From Cladorrhinum sp. PSN259 (lineage: Eukaryota > Ascomycota > Sordariomycetes > Sordariales > Podosporaceae): a stretch of 64,000 nucleotides of DNA. A program made the position numbers and the translations under genes. The stretch covers positions 1-64,000 of the forward strand of contig MU867123.1 in NCBI GenBank assembly GCA_033725935.1, in the 5' to 3' direction. The notes beneath the pieces were generated by a model that saw nothing but the letters and a program-made list of their open reading frames with translations, was not told the DNA's origin and did no database searches. Numbering within the stretch: position 1 is the stretch's first letter; each line of letters begins with the position of its first letter. Of this stretch, positions 20,647 through 31,103 are shown in pieces.

Positions 20647-22740
20647 ATGATCTTTTTAAAGAATATCATAACTATTCGCGGGCTCCAGGAATGCGGTCAT
20701 GCCCGCGATTTTGAGACTCAAGGCGCTAATGCCCGCGAATGTGGGACTTGTCGAGTGTTGCTTGGGCTGGCACAAGTCTATTTTGCATTCCAGTGGGACT
20801 TCCGCAACATCTCGCGGGCAGAAGACTATCTCCATCTTCTCCCTACTTCCAACTTTATTCACGAACTTTCGCCACTAAGTGGCCAGGATGAGGCAAAACC
20901 CACCCTATCGGCAAAAACTGGCAAACTCTCGTATGCTATCTGGGTACCTTGGACGCTAGGTTCCAAACTGCGAAGAGTGAATGACCATCCAATCATCCAT
21001 GGACTGCTTCAGCAAGATGTTATCAAGGTCAGAATTCGGAGGTCTTTTGCTATATTCCCGGGATGTAAGTAATCTATCTTCGTTATATCCCAGCCTCACG
21101 CTCGGCAATAGCCTATATTCTAATTACCTCCAGTCTCCCCCATTATGCTATGGCACGGCACCGATTTCCGCATCTGGAACTATTGGATCCGATCAAGTCT
21201 CGCGAAGCGGCCAGGTTCCATCTACAGCCAAATGCCGGACGCAAAAGTCGAGACTGTTCGAGCCCCGCCGTTACCTACCCGAGTTCTCGACCTCATGCCG
21301 AACGGCTTCCCCTTCTTTATTGCGAGAACCCTAGGTTCAAAACATCTAACGGTCCGCCTTGTGGCTCCGCCACCGGGTACTAAAGGGAGTTATCTCACTC
21401 TTAGCCATCGATGGGGGCTAAAGTGCCACTTGCAAACCACAAAGGCCAATCAAGATCAATTAACAAAAGGGATCTGGTTTAACTCCCTCCCTAAAACATA
21501 CCGAGACGCCGCCATTGTCGCTATTCTGCTCGGCTACCGATATCTCTGGATCGATTCCCTGTGTATTGTACAAGATGATCCTGATGACTGGCTTCGCGAA
21601 TCGGCCAGGATGTCGACCATCTACCGCAACTCGGGCTGCACGATTGCCTCCCACGGATCCGATAGCGACCTTGACGGCTTTCTGCACGCGGCGTTTGCAC
21701 CTCGAAAACGGTATATGTTATCCCGGCCTAGCACCATCAACTCTCGCGGTTGGGTGTTTCAAGAACGGATCCTCCCCCGACGGATTCTACATTTCGCACA
21801 CGGCGCTATTCTCTTCGAGGATGCATCGGGTTGCTACTGCAACTGCTCAGAGGACTATCGTCGTCCGATGTCATTAAAACATATCCGCGTCCATCCGTTA
21901 GCCGCAGATCGGAAACTGAACCTCGAGGATGCAGTGGAAAAAGCAACTAGCTGCCAGTGGTATGAGCTGGTGGAAAAATATAGCCGGTGCCAGTTCACTT
22001 ATGACACGGACCGGCTTCCTGCCCTTAGGGGTCTGTCACAGCATTACCGAGAATTAAACGGCGAGAGCATCTATATGTACGGCTTGTGGTACAGTTCCTT
22101 CCACCAAGGTCTCTTGTGGGTCGTCACGAGCGCGAGTCCGCGGATGGCAGAGGGATACGACGGTACACCTGTCCCTGAGCCACCAAGTTGGTCGTGGGCC
22201 CGATGGGCCGACATCCAATATCCCTGTCACCTGGATAGGTGCGAGCCTCTGGGATTCTCTATTCTGTCACCGCGACCTGATGACGCTAAACTTTCCGATG
22301 GACAGATGGTGGGATCTAAAGTCGTCACCCTTAAGGTCTACGTATTGCACCGGCAGGACATCATCGCGAAGCAGATGGGAGACGAATGGCTATGTACTAA
22401 TTTCCGCGAGAGCCCTCCGAATAGATATAACGTTGCCGACACGCTTATGGGTAGACGTCCAGCGTGGCTAGTATTCGACGGGCAGCGTGTAGAAGAGGTG
22501 GTTAGCTACGAGGAGCTGACTTTCGCTTTCATCTCTTTTTTCACCAACACAACATTCGCTTATAAAGACGACGACGAGGATAACTTCGAGCGCATAGTGC
22601 TTAGTGACTATACTTACTACTTTCTAATTCTACAGAAAGTTGACCCTAGGTCGAACAGATATCGCCGGATAGGGATAGGTGCAGTGAAGTGGAAATCATG
22701 CTTCGACAAAGCCAAGCAAGAAGTTATCGAGATCGAGTGA
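20647..22740 (+). CDS. HET domain protein 1
   Basis: Two exons, 20647-21064 and 21134-22740 (674 residues). The intron of 69 nt has GTAAGT, CTAAT branch and CAG, and the frames join without a break. The start is the first ATG in frame; the open frame extends a little further upstream without ATG. Residues near 30 carry a C-x2-C pair (CGTC) common before HET domains. The HET domain begins at about residue 226 with YLTLSHRWG, followed by YRYLWIDSLCIVQDD near 278, STIYRNSGCTIAS and RGWVFQERILPRRILHF. The rest (about 390-674) is the variable C-terminal region with no known domain. HET proteins trigger cell death after fusion of unlike hyphae; which partner it senses is not visible. Confidence 0.88.
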
Positions 22741-24170
22741 TGACACCTTGTGTGGTTGGGGTCTCAATAGTCGTGTCGTTCGTTCCTTGGCTTCTTATCG
22801 ACGACATCTACGGCTGTTAATAGATGTAGATAATTATTATAAAGAACTTCTTTTATCATCGTCTAACCGTTCTGAGAGATTAAAATGAAAGACAGTAACC
22901 TACCCTATGGGCGTGTTCCCGGATTATAAATGTCACATGCACTTTGAGGGGCTTGTACTGCGAAAAATATGAAATCGAAGGCATCTCAAAGCGCGCAGAG
23001 TATAGGGATTGGCGAACCGGCAATATTGATCTCCATGGCACTGCATTGAACGTTTACTCAGCGAAGAAACGCCCCCTTGACGGGAGAGACTTTCCGAGAG
23101 ACTCTGGTATCACGAGAATCCAACGAATACGATGGGCCCGAGGGCAGTTAATACGGCCAGCAACTTTCGGTCACCGCCGGAGTCTTGACCACAACACCCA
23201 GCGCGCAATATCTGCAGATGAGTCTGATTCTGGTTCTAATCATACAATTCTTGACATTAATAATGACCACATCGATACCAACGAATCCCCAACCTTCGGT
23301 TTCTTACCACTTATCTTATCCTACATATCCGAACATAAACCTGGATCCAGAAACCGGCAAATGGGCTCCGCGACGCCCCTAGATTGCTACACTCGATCGA
23401 GTATATGCCAGGTTCTATTTTCCGGTACTGCTTTTCATGGGCCCAAGGAAAAGTCCAAAAGTTTTCTCCAATGGTGTGGAATACTATGTAGACTGGAGTT
23501 CAGGGAAGACTACACGCACACTGCCTCCTCGTTATCAACATTGACAGAGCGCCTCCCGCATCTCATTATAACAGCATGACCTATTCCCGTTTTGGGAGAT
23601 CCATCGTCTTCTTCAAAGTCTGACGCATCTGATCGCCCCCAGTCCGGTGCATCCAATAATAATAAGGAGGGAACCCATGGTTCAAGACCGCCCCCGCTTT
23701 GCGGTCTGCCTTGCAGGGGCCAAACAAGTTCCCGATCTTGGCGCCATGGGTGGTATTACATGGTAGGACTCAGATGCAACTGAGCAGAGACGTCCTCAAA
23801 TTTTAAAAAAGAAAAGAGATGGCCTAGTCCTGGAGAAGACCAATATTAATGTGGCTGCCGCCGTGCTGATTGGCAAATGAAAGACGGCCGGACTGTTGAT
23901 GGGAATAAACTGACATGGTCTTCAATCTGCCTGTCACGAACCTATCACCAACAGCCACCACCAAGTTCCCCAAAGTTACACAACGCGAGGCAACTATCCG
24001 ACGCCTCCAAGTCCTAGCGGTCCGCCTCCCCTGGGCCGCAGGCAACCAACCGGGGTGGTGAACAGGCCAACGAGCAATTGCGGGGAAGAGTTGAATGAAG
24101 CCTTTTTCCAGATCAAGACAAAACCAGGTTATTTAGTTTAAAAGAAAAATCCCTTTTCTCCCTCATCTTG
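22741..24170. other. Intergenic with possible decayed coding segment
   Basis: Around 23300-23580 one plus-strand frame reads like protein (DPETGKWAPRRP, then a stop, then ARFYFPVLLFMGP and SNGVEYYVDWSSGK) but has internal stops and no ATG. I cannot name it. The longer frame at 22944-23579 starts at TTG and is not supported. 23780-24170 is the upstream region of the AAA+ gene. Confidence 0.35.
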
Positions 24171-26525
24171 ATGTTTCGCAACCGCAGACGCTCCCTAGCC
24201 AACTCTTCAACCTCGTCGTCATCATCTTCAACATCATCCAGCTGGGAAATTACCTCGCAAGACAGAATTCGACGACGCAACAGCGGCTTCCCGCGCATTG
24301 GGAACAAAAGAATTACCATGGGTCTCCCATCACGCAAGGAAGTCTCGGAGAACCTGTACAAGTGGCGATACAAGTTGTCGCACCTTGGCCAGAGCGGCGA
24401 GAAGACGCTTTCCGATTTCTCGTCTGGCTCTGACGTCGCCGCCGCCACCACCACCGGTGGTGATCACAAATCCAAGAATCAGCCCGTCGACGTCGGCAAC
24501 AACGTCAGCATCAAAACACTTTATGAAGGTCCAGATAGCCACGGCGACCACTTTGACTGGATCGATTACCCTCCCCGACAGCTGAGCAAGAGCGCTGCCA
24601 AGGCGCAGTCCCGCGTCGCCATCAAGGTGTTCAAGACCAAGGATCATGAGAAGCCGGTTATCTCTGGGAGGTACAGCCTGCGGTACCATCAGATTGAGGT
24701 TCAGAATCCTTTGCTGGTTGCTGCTCTGGGCGAAATCCTCAAGAAGCAGGATGTGCATCTCGACGTTGAGGAGAGCGCAACCTTCAAGCAGCCGTTTCAG
24801 CCGCTCTTCTTTGCATACGACGACATCGTGGCCAAGTATGAGGCCCTGGCACACGACGAGAGGTCCACTCTTGGCCCCTTCATGTTGTTGCTGATCAAGC
24901 TTCTGGATGACATCTTTGCCGACACCAGGGCTAAGCTGCGTGCGCTCAAGAAGAATAACTTGGTGTCCTTCAAGCTTGCTTGGACTTATTTCCCCAAGGG
25001 CACGACGCTGATCAGCTGGGGTCCGAACTGCGAGCTGCTGAGCAAGGTCACTGGCACCGAGTACAGGACAATGGAGAGCCAGATTGTTCTGGTCATCAAG
25101 GGCGAGGTGGTCAGTTTTGACGGGAAACGCTTCTACTGGGAGACACACCAGACCTGCATCGAACAATTTGAGGGTCACAAACCGATCACCGACCTAGCAG
25201 CATATCCACTCGAACACCATGACGATGCCCAGGGTGTCAGGGAGCGATTCACTGCCCGTGGCAAGAAAATGCTCGATTACCAGGGGTTGACCTACGTCAA
25301 CTACTCCGGAGTGGCCATTCACGCAGTTGGCAAGAACGTCGAGCGTCACAATGTCGAAGGAAGAGTGCTGATTGACGTTGTGGGATACAACAAGCATCAC
25401 TTGACCAAGGGCGCCCGAGAGGACGATGATCCGCACTCGAGGAAGAAGCGCATTCCAATCACCAACTCGGAGTCTTCCAAGAAGAAGAGCGTGATTGTGG
25501 ATCTTGATGGTAATGGGACCGAGAAGGCCACTGCTAGCCCGGCCAAACATCTGAGCGAGGAAGCACAAGAGAAGAACAGGGCAGCCATAATGGCGCTTGA
25601 GGAGAAGGAACCGCATCTCATGTACTTGATGCCTCTGATCGAAGGCTATGCACTCAAGAATAAGCTGTGGGTGTCGTTCTATGTTGAGGATATTAAGCCG
25701 ATGACTTGGAACGATGAGGCGTATGATCATCTCGTGTATGATGAGGCACAGAAGGATCTGGTCATGTCGTTTGTTGAGAGCCATGGGCAGAGCAAGGTGA
25801 GGGCGATGGAGGATGTCATTGCCGGCAAAGGTCAAGGGCTGGTGATTCTCCTGTCGGGCCCTCCCGGCACAGGCAAGACCCTGACAGCCGAGGCGGTAGC
25901 GGACAGAACCAAACGCCCCCTGTTCTACCTGCAGGCAGAGGATCTGGGAACAAACGCTGCCATCTTGGGTGCCAACATCAAGAGAGTGTTCCAGATGGCC
26001 ACCGAATGGGACGCCGTGATTTTGCTCGACGAAGCAGATGTCTTCATGGCCGAGCGTCACCCACAAGACATTGCAAGAAACGAGCTGGTCTCCATCTTCC
26101 TCCGCGAGCTCGAGTACTACCGCGGCATCATTTTTCTCACGACCAACTTGTACAGCACCATCGATTCCGCATTCCGCAGTCGTGTGAGCTTGCATCTGCT
26201 GTTCAAGGAGTTGACGCTAGAGGCGAGAATGACGATCTGGCGGAAGTTCCTGAGCCGAGCAGTGGGCAACAACGGCAAGGGCAAGGAGCCAGAAGATGAT
26301 ACCAAACAAGAATGTGAGAAATTAGCTGAGGAGGACTTGAAGGAACTGGCAGCGTGGCACTTGAACGGAAGAGAGATCAAGACGGCCGTCAAGATGACCC
26401 GGACATGGTGTGATCATAAAGGGTACGAGCTCACTTTGTCTCGGTTGGAGAACGGAATCAAGGTGACGAGCCCGCATGCGAGCAAAGACCGGCATGGAGC
26501 CGATACTTCGCTTTATGACGAATAG
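24171..26525 (+). CDS. AAA+ ATPase with fungal N-terminal domain
   Basis: Intronless, 784 residues from the first ATG at 24171; a second candidate start, MGLPSRKEV, lies at 24319. The first 45 residues are Ser/Arg-rich and low in complexity. Residues about 205-350 match the N-terminal region typical of a large fungal AAA family (PFQPLFFAYDDIVAKYEAL, then LVSFKLAWTYFPKG; DUF7025-like). The AAA module is near the C-terminus: Walker A GPPGTGKT at about 563, Walker B ILLDEADVF at about 616, and an Arg-rich SAFRSRV motif after it that can serve as sensor/Arg finger. These proteins hydrolyse ATP to remodel unknown partners. In fungi they are numerous and poorly studied. No signal or membrane segment is seen. 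Confidence 0.88.
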   Translation: MFRNRRRSLANSSTSSSSSSTSSSWEITSQDRIRRRNSGFPRIGNKRITMGLPSRKEVSENLYKWRYKLSHLGQSGEKTLSDFSSGSDVAAATTTGGDHKSKNQPVDVGNNVSIKTLYEGPDSHGDHFDWIDYPPRQLSKSAAKAQSRVAIKVFKTKDHEKPVISGRYSLRYHQIEVQNPLLVAALGEILKKQDVHLDVEESATFKQPFQPLFFAYDDIVAKYEALAHDERSTLGPFMLLLIKLLDDIFADTRAKLRALKKNNLVSFKLAWTYFPKGTTLISWGPNCELLSKVTGTEYRTMESQIVLVIKGEVVSFDGKRFYWETHQTCIEQFEGHKPITDLAAYPLEHHDDAQGVRERFTARGKKMLDYQGLTYVNYSGVAIHAVGKNVERHNVEGRVLIDVVGYNKHHLTKGAREDDDPHSRKKRIPITNSESSKKKSVIVDLDGNGTEKATASPAKHLSEEAQEKNRAAIMALEEKEPHLMYLMPLIEGYALKNKLWVSFYVEDIKPMTWNDEAYDHLVYDEAQKDLVMSFVESHGQSKVRAMEDVIAGKGQGLVILLSGPPGTGKTLTAEAVADRTKRPLFYLQAEDLGTNAAILGANIKRVFQMATEWDAVILLDEADVFMAERHPQDIARNELVSIFLRELEYYRGIIFLTTNLYSTIDSAFRSRVSLHLLFKELTLEARMTIWRKFLSRAVGNNGKGKEPEDDTKQECEKLAEEDLKELAAWHLNGREIKTAVKMTRTWCDHKGYELTLSRLENGIKVTSPHASKDRHGADTSLYDE

Positions 26526-27191
26526 TTGGGTGGGCGTTATTGATATTGCTTATGCATATCGGGAGGTTTCAGCATTCGTAAAAAGGAGTCCAGAATACCT
26601 TGTTGATAGGAATTAAATAGGCGTAAAATGAAATTGAAGTCAAAATCTCATTAATGGGAGTGAGATCGGCATGTATATCTCTCTGGAAAAGGAACAAAAA
26701 GGAGTAAAACAAGCAAATATTGACATTGCCCGGCACGATAGAATCGCAGATGTACTTGTTCTCAAGTGGTAACTGTAGAACACATGAATGCACCCAACAT
26801 TTTATGGCGCCTCGTACCCGCTAAATATTCCGGAGGAAGATTTCGAAGCTATCGCTCTTTCTGTTGATGTGGGTGGTACTGCTAAAGGAAGCCAGTCCTG
26901 TTCTGGACTGCTTGTGAAATACGAGATTTTAAAGTCTTGGCCATCCCAACGTGGACGACATCACGCAGGAACAGACATCAGGTGCAACATCGGAAGCAGC
27001 CACAGAATTTTATCCATCTCTCATTGGGCAAACACATGTGTCGCACCGCATTGCCAAGAACTGGGGACCATCTGGTAGGTACATGTATAAAACCAGCTTG
27101 AGGTCTCGTAAACATGACATGCTCTGCATCCTCCGCCCGACGTCCCCTCAGCTATCAACCTCCAACCACCGAAAATTCTTTAACCTGCAAA
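26526..27191. other. Intergenic
   Basis: 3' region of the AAA+ gene and upstream region of the small secreted protein gene. A TATAAA box at 27086-27091 lies about 100 bp before the next ATG. Nothing else is supported. Confidence 0.5.
27086..27091 (+). promoter_or_regulatory. TATA box of the small secreted protein gene
   Basis: TATAAA 101 bp upstream of the ATG at 27192, a usual spacing for fungal genes with a TATA element. Confidence 0.45.
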
Positions 27192-27930
27192 ATGAAGTCA
27201 TTCGCTTATCTTTCCATTATTTCCTCGGCGGCGGTGATGTAAGTTGACAAACTCCACCTTGACTTCTCCAGAGGACATGAGCTGACAAGAACTATTCAGT
27301 GTGGCGGCACAGTCCCCGGTGCTCACGACACAATTCATCCCTCTGCCGAGCGATCTGCAGCCCACACAAACCCCTCAGACCGGTTGTCCTACCGTCACCT
27401 CGACTCGAGAGCTCTGTGCCTCGTGCCCCATTCCCGCGTGCCTTGCTCTCCAGACCTCGACCCAGTCTTGCGGATGCCCTACCCCTATCCCCACCGTCTA
27501 TCTCGACTTCCCCTGCTCTGACGGATGCAAAAACCTCTGGTGTTCTACAAGCATCTCTATGGTGTATGAGACCGGCTGTGCCACGACAACAACATCCGGA
27601 TCCTCTGTGCCTCAATCCACCTTGACCGTCACAGCCTCGACGAGTACGACTTCTTCTGCGGTTAAGCCCAGCGATACAACCACGTGCGAGCCCGAGGAGA
27701 CTGAGACTGAGACTGAAACTGAGACTGGGCCTGAGAGCACTACCACCGTCATCACGACGAAAACTAGGTCCGCCCACACGACGGGTCCAGTTATCACGAC
27801 TTCATCGTCGGCGGCTTTGAACCAGACTGTCAGCAGGACAAACACTAGCCCTACTTCAAGCAGGACGTTGGTTCTCGCTAATAATGCTGGTCGGATGAGG
27901 GTGTTTGGGGGCTGGGGCCTGTGGTGGTAA
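27192..27930 (+). CDS. Secreted Cys-rich, Ser/Thr-rich surface protein
   Basis: Two exons, 27192-27238 and 27300-27930 (225 residues); the 61-nt intron has GTAAGT, GCTGAC branch and CAG. Exon 1 encodes a signal peptide (MKSFAYLSIISSAAV). The mature N-terminal part has about ten Cys in pairs (CASCPIPAC, CGCP, CSDGCKNLWCST), a pattern common to fungal secreted Cys-rich proteins of unknown role. After residue 115 the chain is Ser/Thr-rich with a run of Thr-Glu repeats (ETETETETE), likely O-glycosylated and extended as in wall-anchored proteins. The end (GGWGLWW) is short for a GPI signal, so anchoring is unsure. No enzyme motif is seen. Confidence 0.75.
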
Positions 27931-28154
27931 TTTGCCTGTAGAAGATGATATCTTTTAGGATATGGAGGGGGTAGCCTAGTACATGTATGATGTATCTATA
28001 TGCAAATTTCTGAGATTACAACTCCCAGTATTATCATTTATCAGTAATAGTACAGCGTTTACTCCGGCACGGAAAAAAACCACAGGCTCTTCTTCACACC
28101 CCGTCCTCGAAGTCATCTCCCATTCATAACTGCCCACCACCCCAGAAAACAATC

Positions 28155-28273
28155 ACATACGACCATACCTTCAAGAAAACTCGGCATCCCGTCCGCTCTG
28201 CCCTAGATAAGCTTGAAAGGGCCAGATCAGTACTCAGGTGGGTGACCACTGGGGAATCCCTGGTGTTGTATGT
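28155..28273 (+). rRNA. 5S ribosomal RNA
   Basis: 119 nt beginning ACATACGACCATA, with TCCCGTCCGCTCTGCCC, then AAGC, then GGTGGGTGACCACTGGGGAA and ending TGGTGTTGTATGT. The ends pair (ACATACGAC with TTGTATGT). This matches the known order of conserved blocks of Neurospora-type 5S rRNA, including the internal control region for TFIIIA and Pol III. A run of eight T follows. It stands alone among protein genes, as do the dispersed 5S genes of Neurospora and related fungi. Some positions differ from the family consensus from memory, so a diverged isotype or a pseudogene is possible. Confidence 0.88.
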
Positions 28274-28280
28274 TTTTTTT
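28273..28280 (+). terminator. Pol III T-run terminator of the 5S gene
   Basis: Eight consecutive T directly after the 3' end of the 5S rRNA, the normal RNA polymerase III stop signal. Confidence 0.8.
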
Positions 28281-28648
28281 GCTCCACTTTTTATAAATTT
28301 TTGACTCCATCGCCAAGTCTTGGCAAAGCGTCACTACTCCTTAAATAGATAAATAAACGAACATTTTAACTACTTATTAAGCTGTTTTATGTAATCATAC
28401 TTAGTCATTAGATAAGAAGGTAGAAATAATATAACACAAGCTTCATGTTGTTCTACTATCTCCTTTGCGAATAGAGGTTTCGAATTGATATACATATGAT
28501 CTTCTAACAGAAGCCCAGATGCATGAAATCATCGGGGCTTTAGAAAGCAAGGATAGAAGGGTTACTGTACTATTAAAGTTGCCAGGCCAGTCATTTCGTA
28601 TTTCAACTACTACTTTTGAACCCTAAATATATCAAATAGTCAAAATCC

Positions 28649-28668
28649 TTTTTTTTTTTTTTTTTTTT
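28649..28668. repeat. Run of 20 T
   Basis: Mononucleotide tract, seen directly. It follows no recognised Pol III gene. Confidence 0.9.
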
Positions 28669-28695
28669 AGTCTGTGATCTGACCATGCGTCCCAC

Positions 28696-28980
28696 TCAGG
28701 TGTGACTGTTGCCTCCCCTAGCAATTTCCCCTCCCGCGAAAGTTAGGTCTATCGTGTTTCCTTTGGCGTATTTCCAGACCTTGTTAAGGACAGTTTTGTC
28801 CCTAGCTTCTCGATACACGTTGAATATTTCCACGCCTCTAGTTATCACTCTGCACGCTGTGTTGCACGGGAGATCTTTCTGGCATGTCCTGACACCCTTG
28901 GCGACGTAAACGGTTGCTGTGGGTCGTCCTTCTCCCAGTGGGAGGTACTTCCTGTACCCAGGGTGGGACTTGGTGAGCAT
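28696..28980 (-). CDS. Hypothetical 94-residue protein, doubtful
   Basis: Minus-strand frame with a true ATG (ends 28980), MLTKSHPGYRKYLPLGEG, with Cys in CQKDLPCNTAC. Codon and residue composition look protein-like but no family is recognised. An upstream minus-strand frame (ATG at 29098) encodes a hydrophobic stretch that could be a signal peptide if an intron joined the two; no convincing splice pair was found. Could be a small secreted protein or a relic. Confidence 0.3.
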   Translation of the reverse strand: MLTKSHPGYRKYLPLGEGRPTATVYVAKGVRTCQKDLPCNTACRVITRGVEIFNVYREARDKTVLNKVWKYAKGNTIDLTFAGGEIARGGNSHT

Positions 28981-29249
28981 TGTGCCATCTGACTCCCCCT
29001 ACATGACCGATCATAAGCAAGGTGTAAAATAAAGACATGGCCACATTGAACCACCTTAAATAATGGCATCTTAACACCCGGGTTAACTCAAAATGCATGC
29101 TCTATTTCTTTGACATGGCGTTATGTGTGCGTTGTCTCAATGAAATTCATCTGCAGACGCTACCTTACAGTCTTGGGTCTTTTATATCTACGATTGATGA
29201 CAAAATGGGGAAACAGAGCAGACAGGTGGCATTATCCGTTGGTTATCCA

Positions 29250-31103
29250 TCAGTTGAGCACGCTCGTCAATCCACCGAGGAACGCGGCCGCCGGAAACAA
29301 GGCCGGAAACAAGAATCCCAATCCATTAAAGTCGGTCGGACTCGGAGGGCGATAGGTTTCCCACTGCTGCGTCGCCACCACATCGGTCAACGACTCTTCA
29401 TTCACGACGAACTGCATGTGGTCGGCGAATAAACAGCCATCTGCTCCGTCTTCGGCCCTCGCCGAGCCAGGGAGCTGAATACCTTGCGGCCATCTGAAAA
29501 AGTCTTGCTTGTCCCACTGTTCCTTGACGTGCCGCAGCTGATGATAGTTATCACCGTAGTACGACTTCTCATGGGCCGTCTTGACGAGCGTGTCGTCGGC
29601 GAAATTGATAAAGGTGGCGCCCTGCACCATACCAAACGGGCTCAGTGCCACCTTCATGTCCTGGAGAAAGAGTCTCATGCCCTTCTCCAGCCACTTCTCA
29701 TCCCACTGGATCATGATGTACGTGTGATAGACGCATTCACGCCAGGGAAACGCGGTATAGTCAGACGGGTGCTTTGCGGCCGCTCCACCGGAATGGATGA
29801 AGGTGACCTGTAGCAGAGCCGTCTCGCCCTTGAACTTTTCTCGAAAGAGCTGCATCCTCTCTCTGATAACCTGAGTGATCTGTTTGATGGTATTTGGCTC
29901 GTTCTTAAACACGAATGAGGTGTAAATCTGGTAGGACCGGTTGGTGGGGAAGGACTTCTTGGTCTCCTCGATCCACTGCGCCGCGAGCGTCTCGTGGAGA
30001 AAACGAGTGGATTTTTCCTCTAGCGATCGCTGCTTAAGTTGCTCCTTCAGCTCTGCGTGTAGCTTGGGGGCGTCCGTCAGAGTCCCGTCGTCGATGGCTT
30101 TGTCAAGGGTTTCCTGCTCAAGTTGCTCCTTCAGCTCCGCGTGTTGCTTGGGGGCGTCCGTCAGAGTCCAGTCGTCGATGACTTTGTCAAAGGTTGCCTG
30201 CCTGCCGTTGTAGTAGACGAGAAACCGAACTGCGATATCAGGCTTTGTGTTTCCGAGCTCGCACAGCCAGCTGCTGTCGATGGTCATGGCGTCAGGCCAG
30301 TCCCTGGTGTAGAAGCTGTTCATGGTGGCCATGAACGCGTCCGTAGCTCCGGCCTTCGGAGACCACGTGTACCGCCCAGCGACGACGTATTCGGTCGCCA
30401 GCTTCTGTAGTGCCAGCTTCATCTCGACGACCACACCAAAGTTTCCGCCGCCGGCACCCCGGAGGGCCCAGAAGAGGTCGGTATTGCGCTCCTCCGAAGC
30501 CGTCACCTCGTCCCCGTCCGCGGTGACGACGGTGAACTCCTTCACCGTGTCGCAGCCCATTCCGAAGCTCCTCGTGAACGGGGAGAGACCGCCCCCGAGC
30601 ATGAAGCCGCTCACACCCACGGTGGGGCAACGCCCGCCGTTGGCCACCCAGCCATCGAGACGCTCACTGACCAGTTTCTTGTATACGTTGAACCACAGTG
30701 CACCCGCCTTCACCGTTACCGTGCACGACTCCTTGTCGAGGTTGACCTCGCGCATCAGCCCGAGCTCCATCAAGATGCCGATATTTGTCGTAGAGCCTCC
30801 CGCATACGAGTGGCCACCATTCTTGATCCTGATGGGGATGTTCTTGGTTTTGGCAATTCTGACAATGTCCCGCACATCGCAAGCGCATTTGGGCTGAACA
30901 ACGCAGGGGGGGTTGGAGAAGCGATAGATGAGATTGGCCGTCGCCGTGTAACGCTCATAGTCGTCCTCCCCGGGAACGTATACCGGGATCTTCTTCTCTT
31001 TGAAGCGTCTGATGACATCCTGCATAGCTTCCCCGGAGTATTTGGGTTCCTCCACAGGAATGGGAGGTAGAACGGGAGCTACTATGGGAGTTACTTGCGA
31101 CAT
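29250..31103 (-). CDS. Berberine-bridge-type FAD-linked oxidase with bicovalent FAD motif
   Basis: Intronless, 617 residues; the first ATG in frame is at 31103 (MSQVTPIVAP). The FAD-binding domain (PCMH type) occupies about residues 35-240: GGHSYAGG with His98 and GGRCPTVG with Cys159, the two residues that attach FAD covalently in the bicovalent subgroup; FWALRGAGGGNFG near 230 is also typical. A C-terminal BBE element (YYGDNYHQLRHVKEQWD...F) closes the active site in this family. No signal peptide is obvious, unlike many secreted members. A 28-residue segment (TFDKVIDD..., TLDKAIDD...) is present twice in tandem at 30027-30194. Such enzymes oxidise alcohols, sugars or alkaloid-type carbons with O2. 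The nearby FAD monooxygenase hints at specialised metabolism. Confidence 0.88.
   Translation of the reverse strand: MSQVTPIVAPVLPPIPVEEPKYSGEAMQDVIRRFKEKKIPVYVPGEDDYERYTATANLIYRFSNPPCVVQPKCACDVRDIVRIAKTKNIPIRIKNGGHSYAGGSTTNIGILMELGLMREVNLDKESCTVTVKAGALWFNVYKKLVSERLDGWVANGGRCPTVGVSGFMLGGGLSPFTRSFGMGCDTVKEFTVVTADGDEVTASEERNTDLFWALRGAGGGNFGVVVEMKLALQKLATEYVVAGRYTWSPKAGATDAFMATMNSFYTRDWPDAMTIDSSWLCELGNTKPDIAVRFLVYYNGRQATFDKVIDDWTLTDAPKQHAELKEQLEQETLDKAIDDGTLTDAPKLHAELKEQLKQRSLEEKSTRFLHETLAAQWIEETKKSFPTNRSYQIYTSFVFKNEPNTIKQITQVIRERMQLFREKFKGETALLQVTFIHSGGAAAKHPSDYTAFPWRECVYHTYIMIQWDEKWLEKGMRLFLQDMKVALSPFGMVQGATFINFADDTLVKTAHEKSYYGDNYHQLRHVKEQWDKQDFFRWPQGIQLPGSARAEDGADGCLFADHMQFVVNEESLTDVVATQQWETYRPPSPTDFNGLGFLFPALFPAAAFLGGLTSVLN

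Larger units (their letters stand above)
28281..29249. other. AT-rich intergenic region
   Basis: 28280-28690 is AT-rich and featureless apart from a 20-T run at 28649-28668. One ATG-started minus-strand frame at 28696-28980 is listed separately. The rest is the 3' flank of the FAD oxidase gene. Confidence 0.5.

Noticed and set aside
22944..23579. 211-codon plus-strand frame
   Set aside because: Starts at TTG with no ATG until near its end; composition does not suggest a protein throughout.
24330..26195. Minus-strand frames of 282 and 333 codons
   Set aside because: Antisense to the AAA+ gene, which has all motifs; no motif of their own and non-ATG or weak starts.
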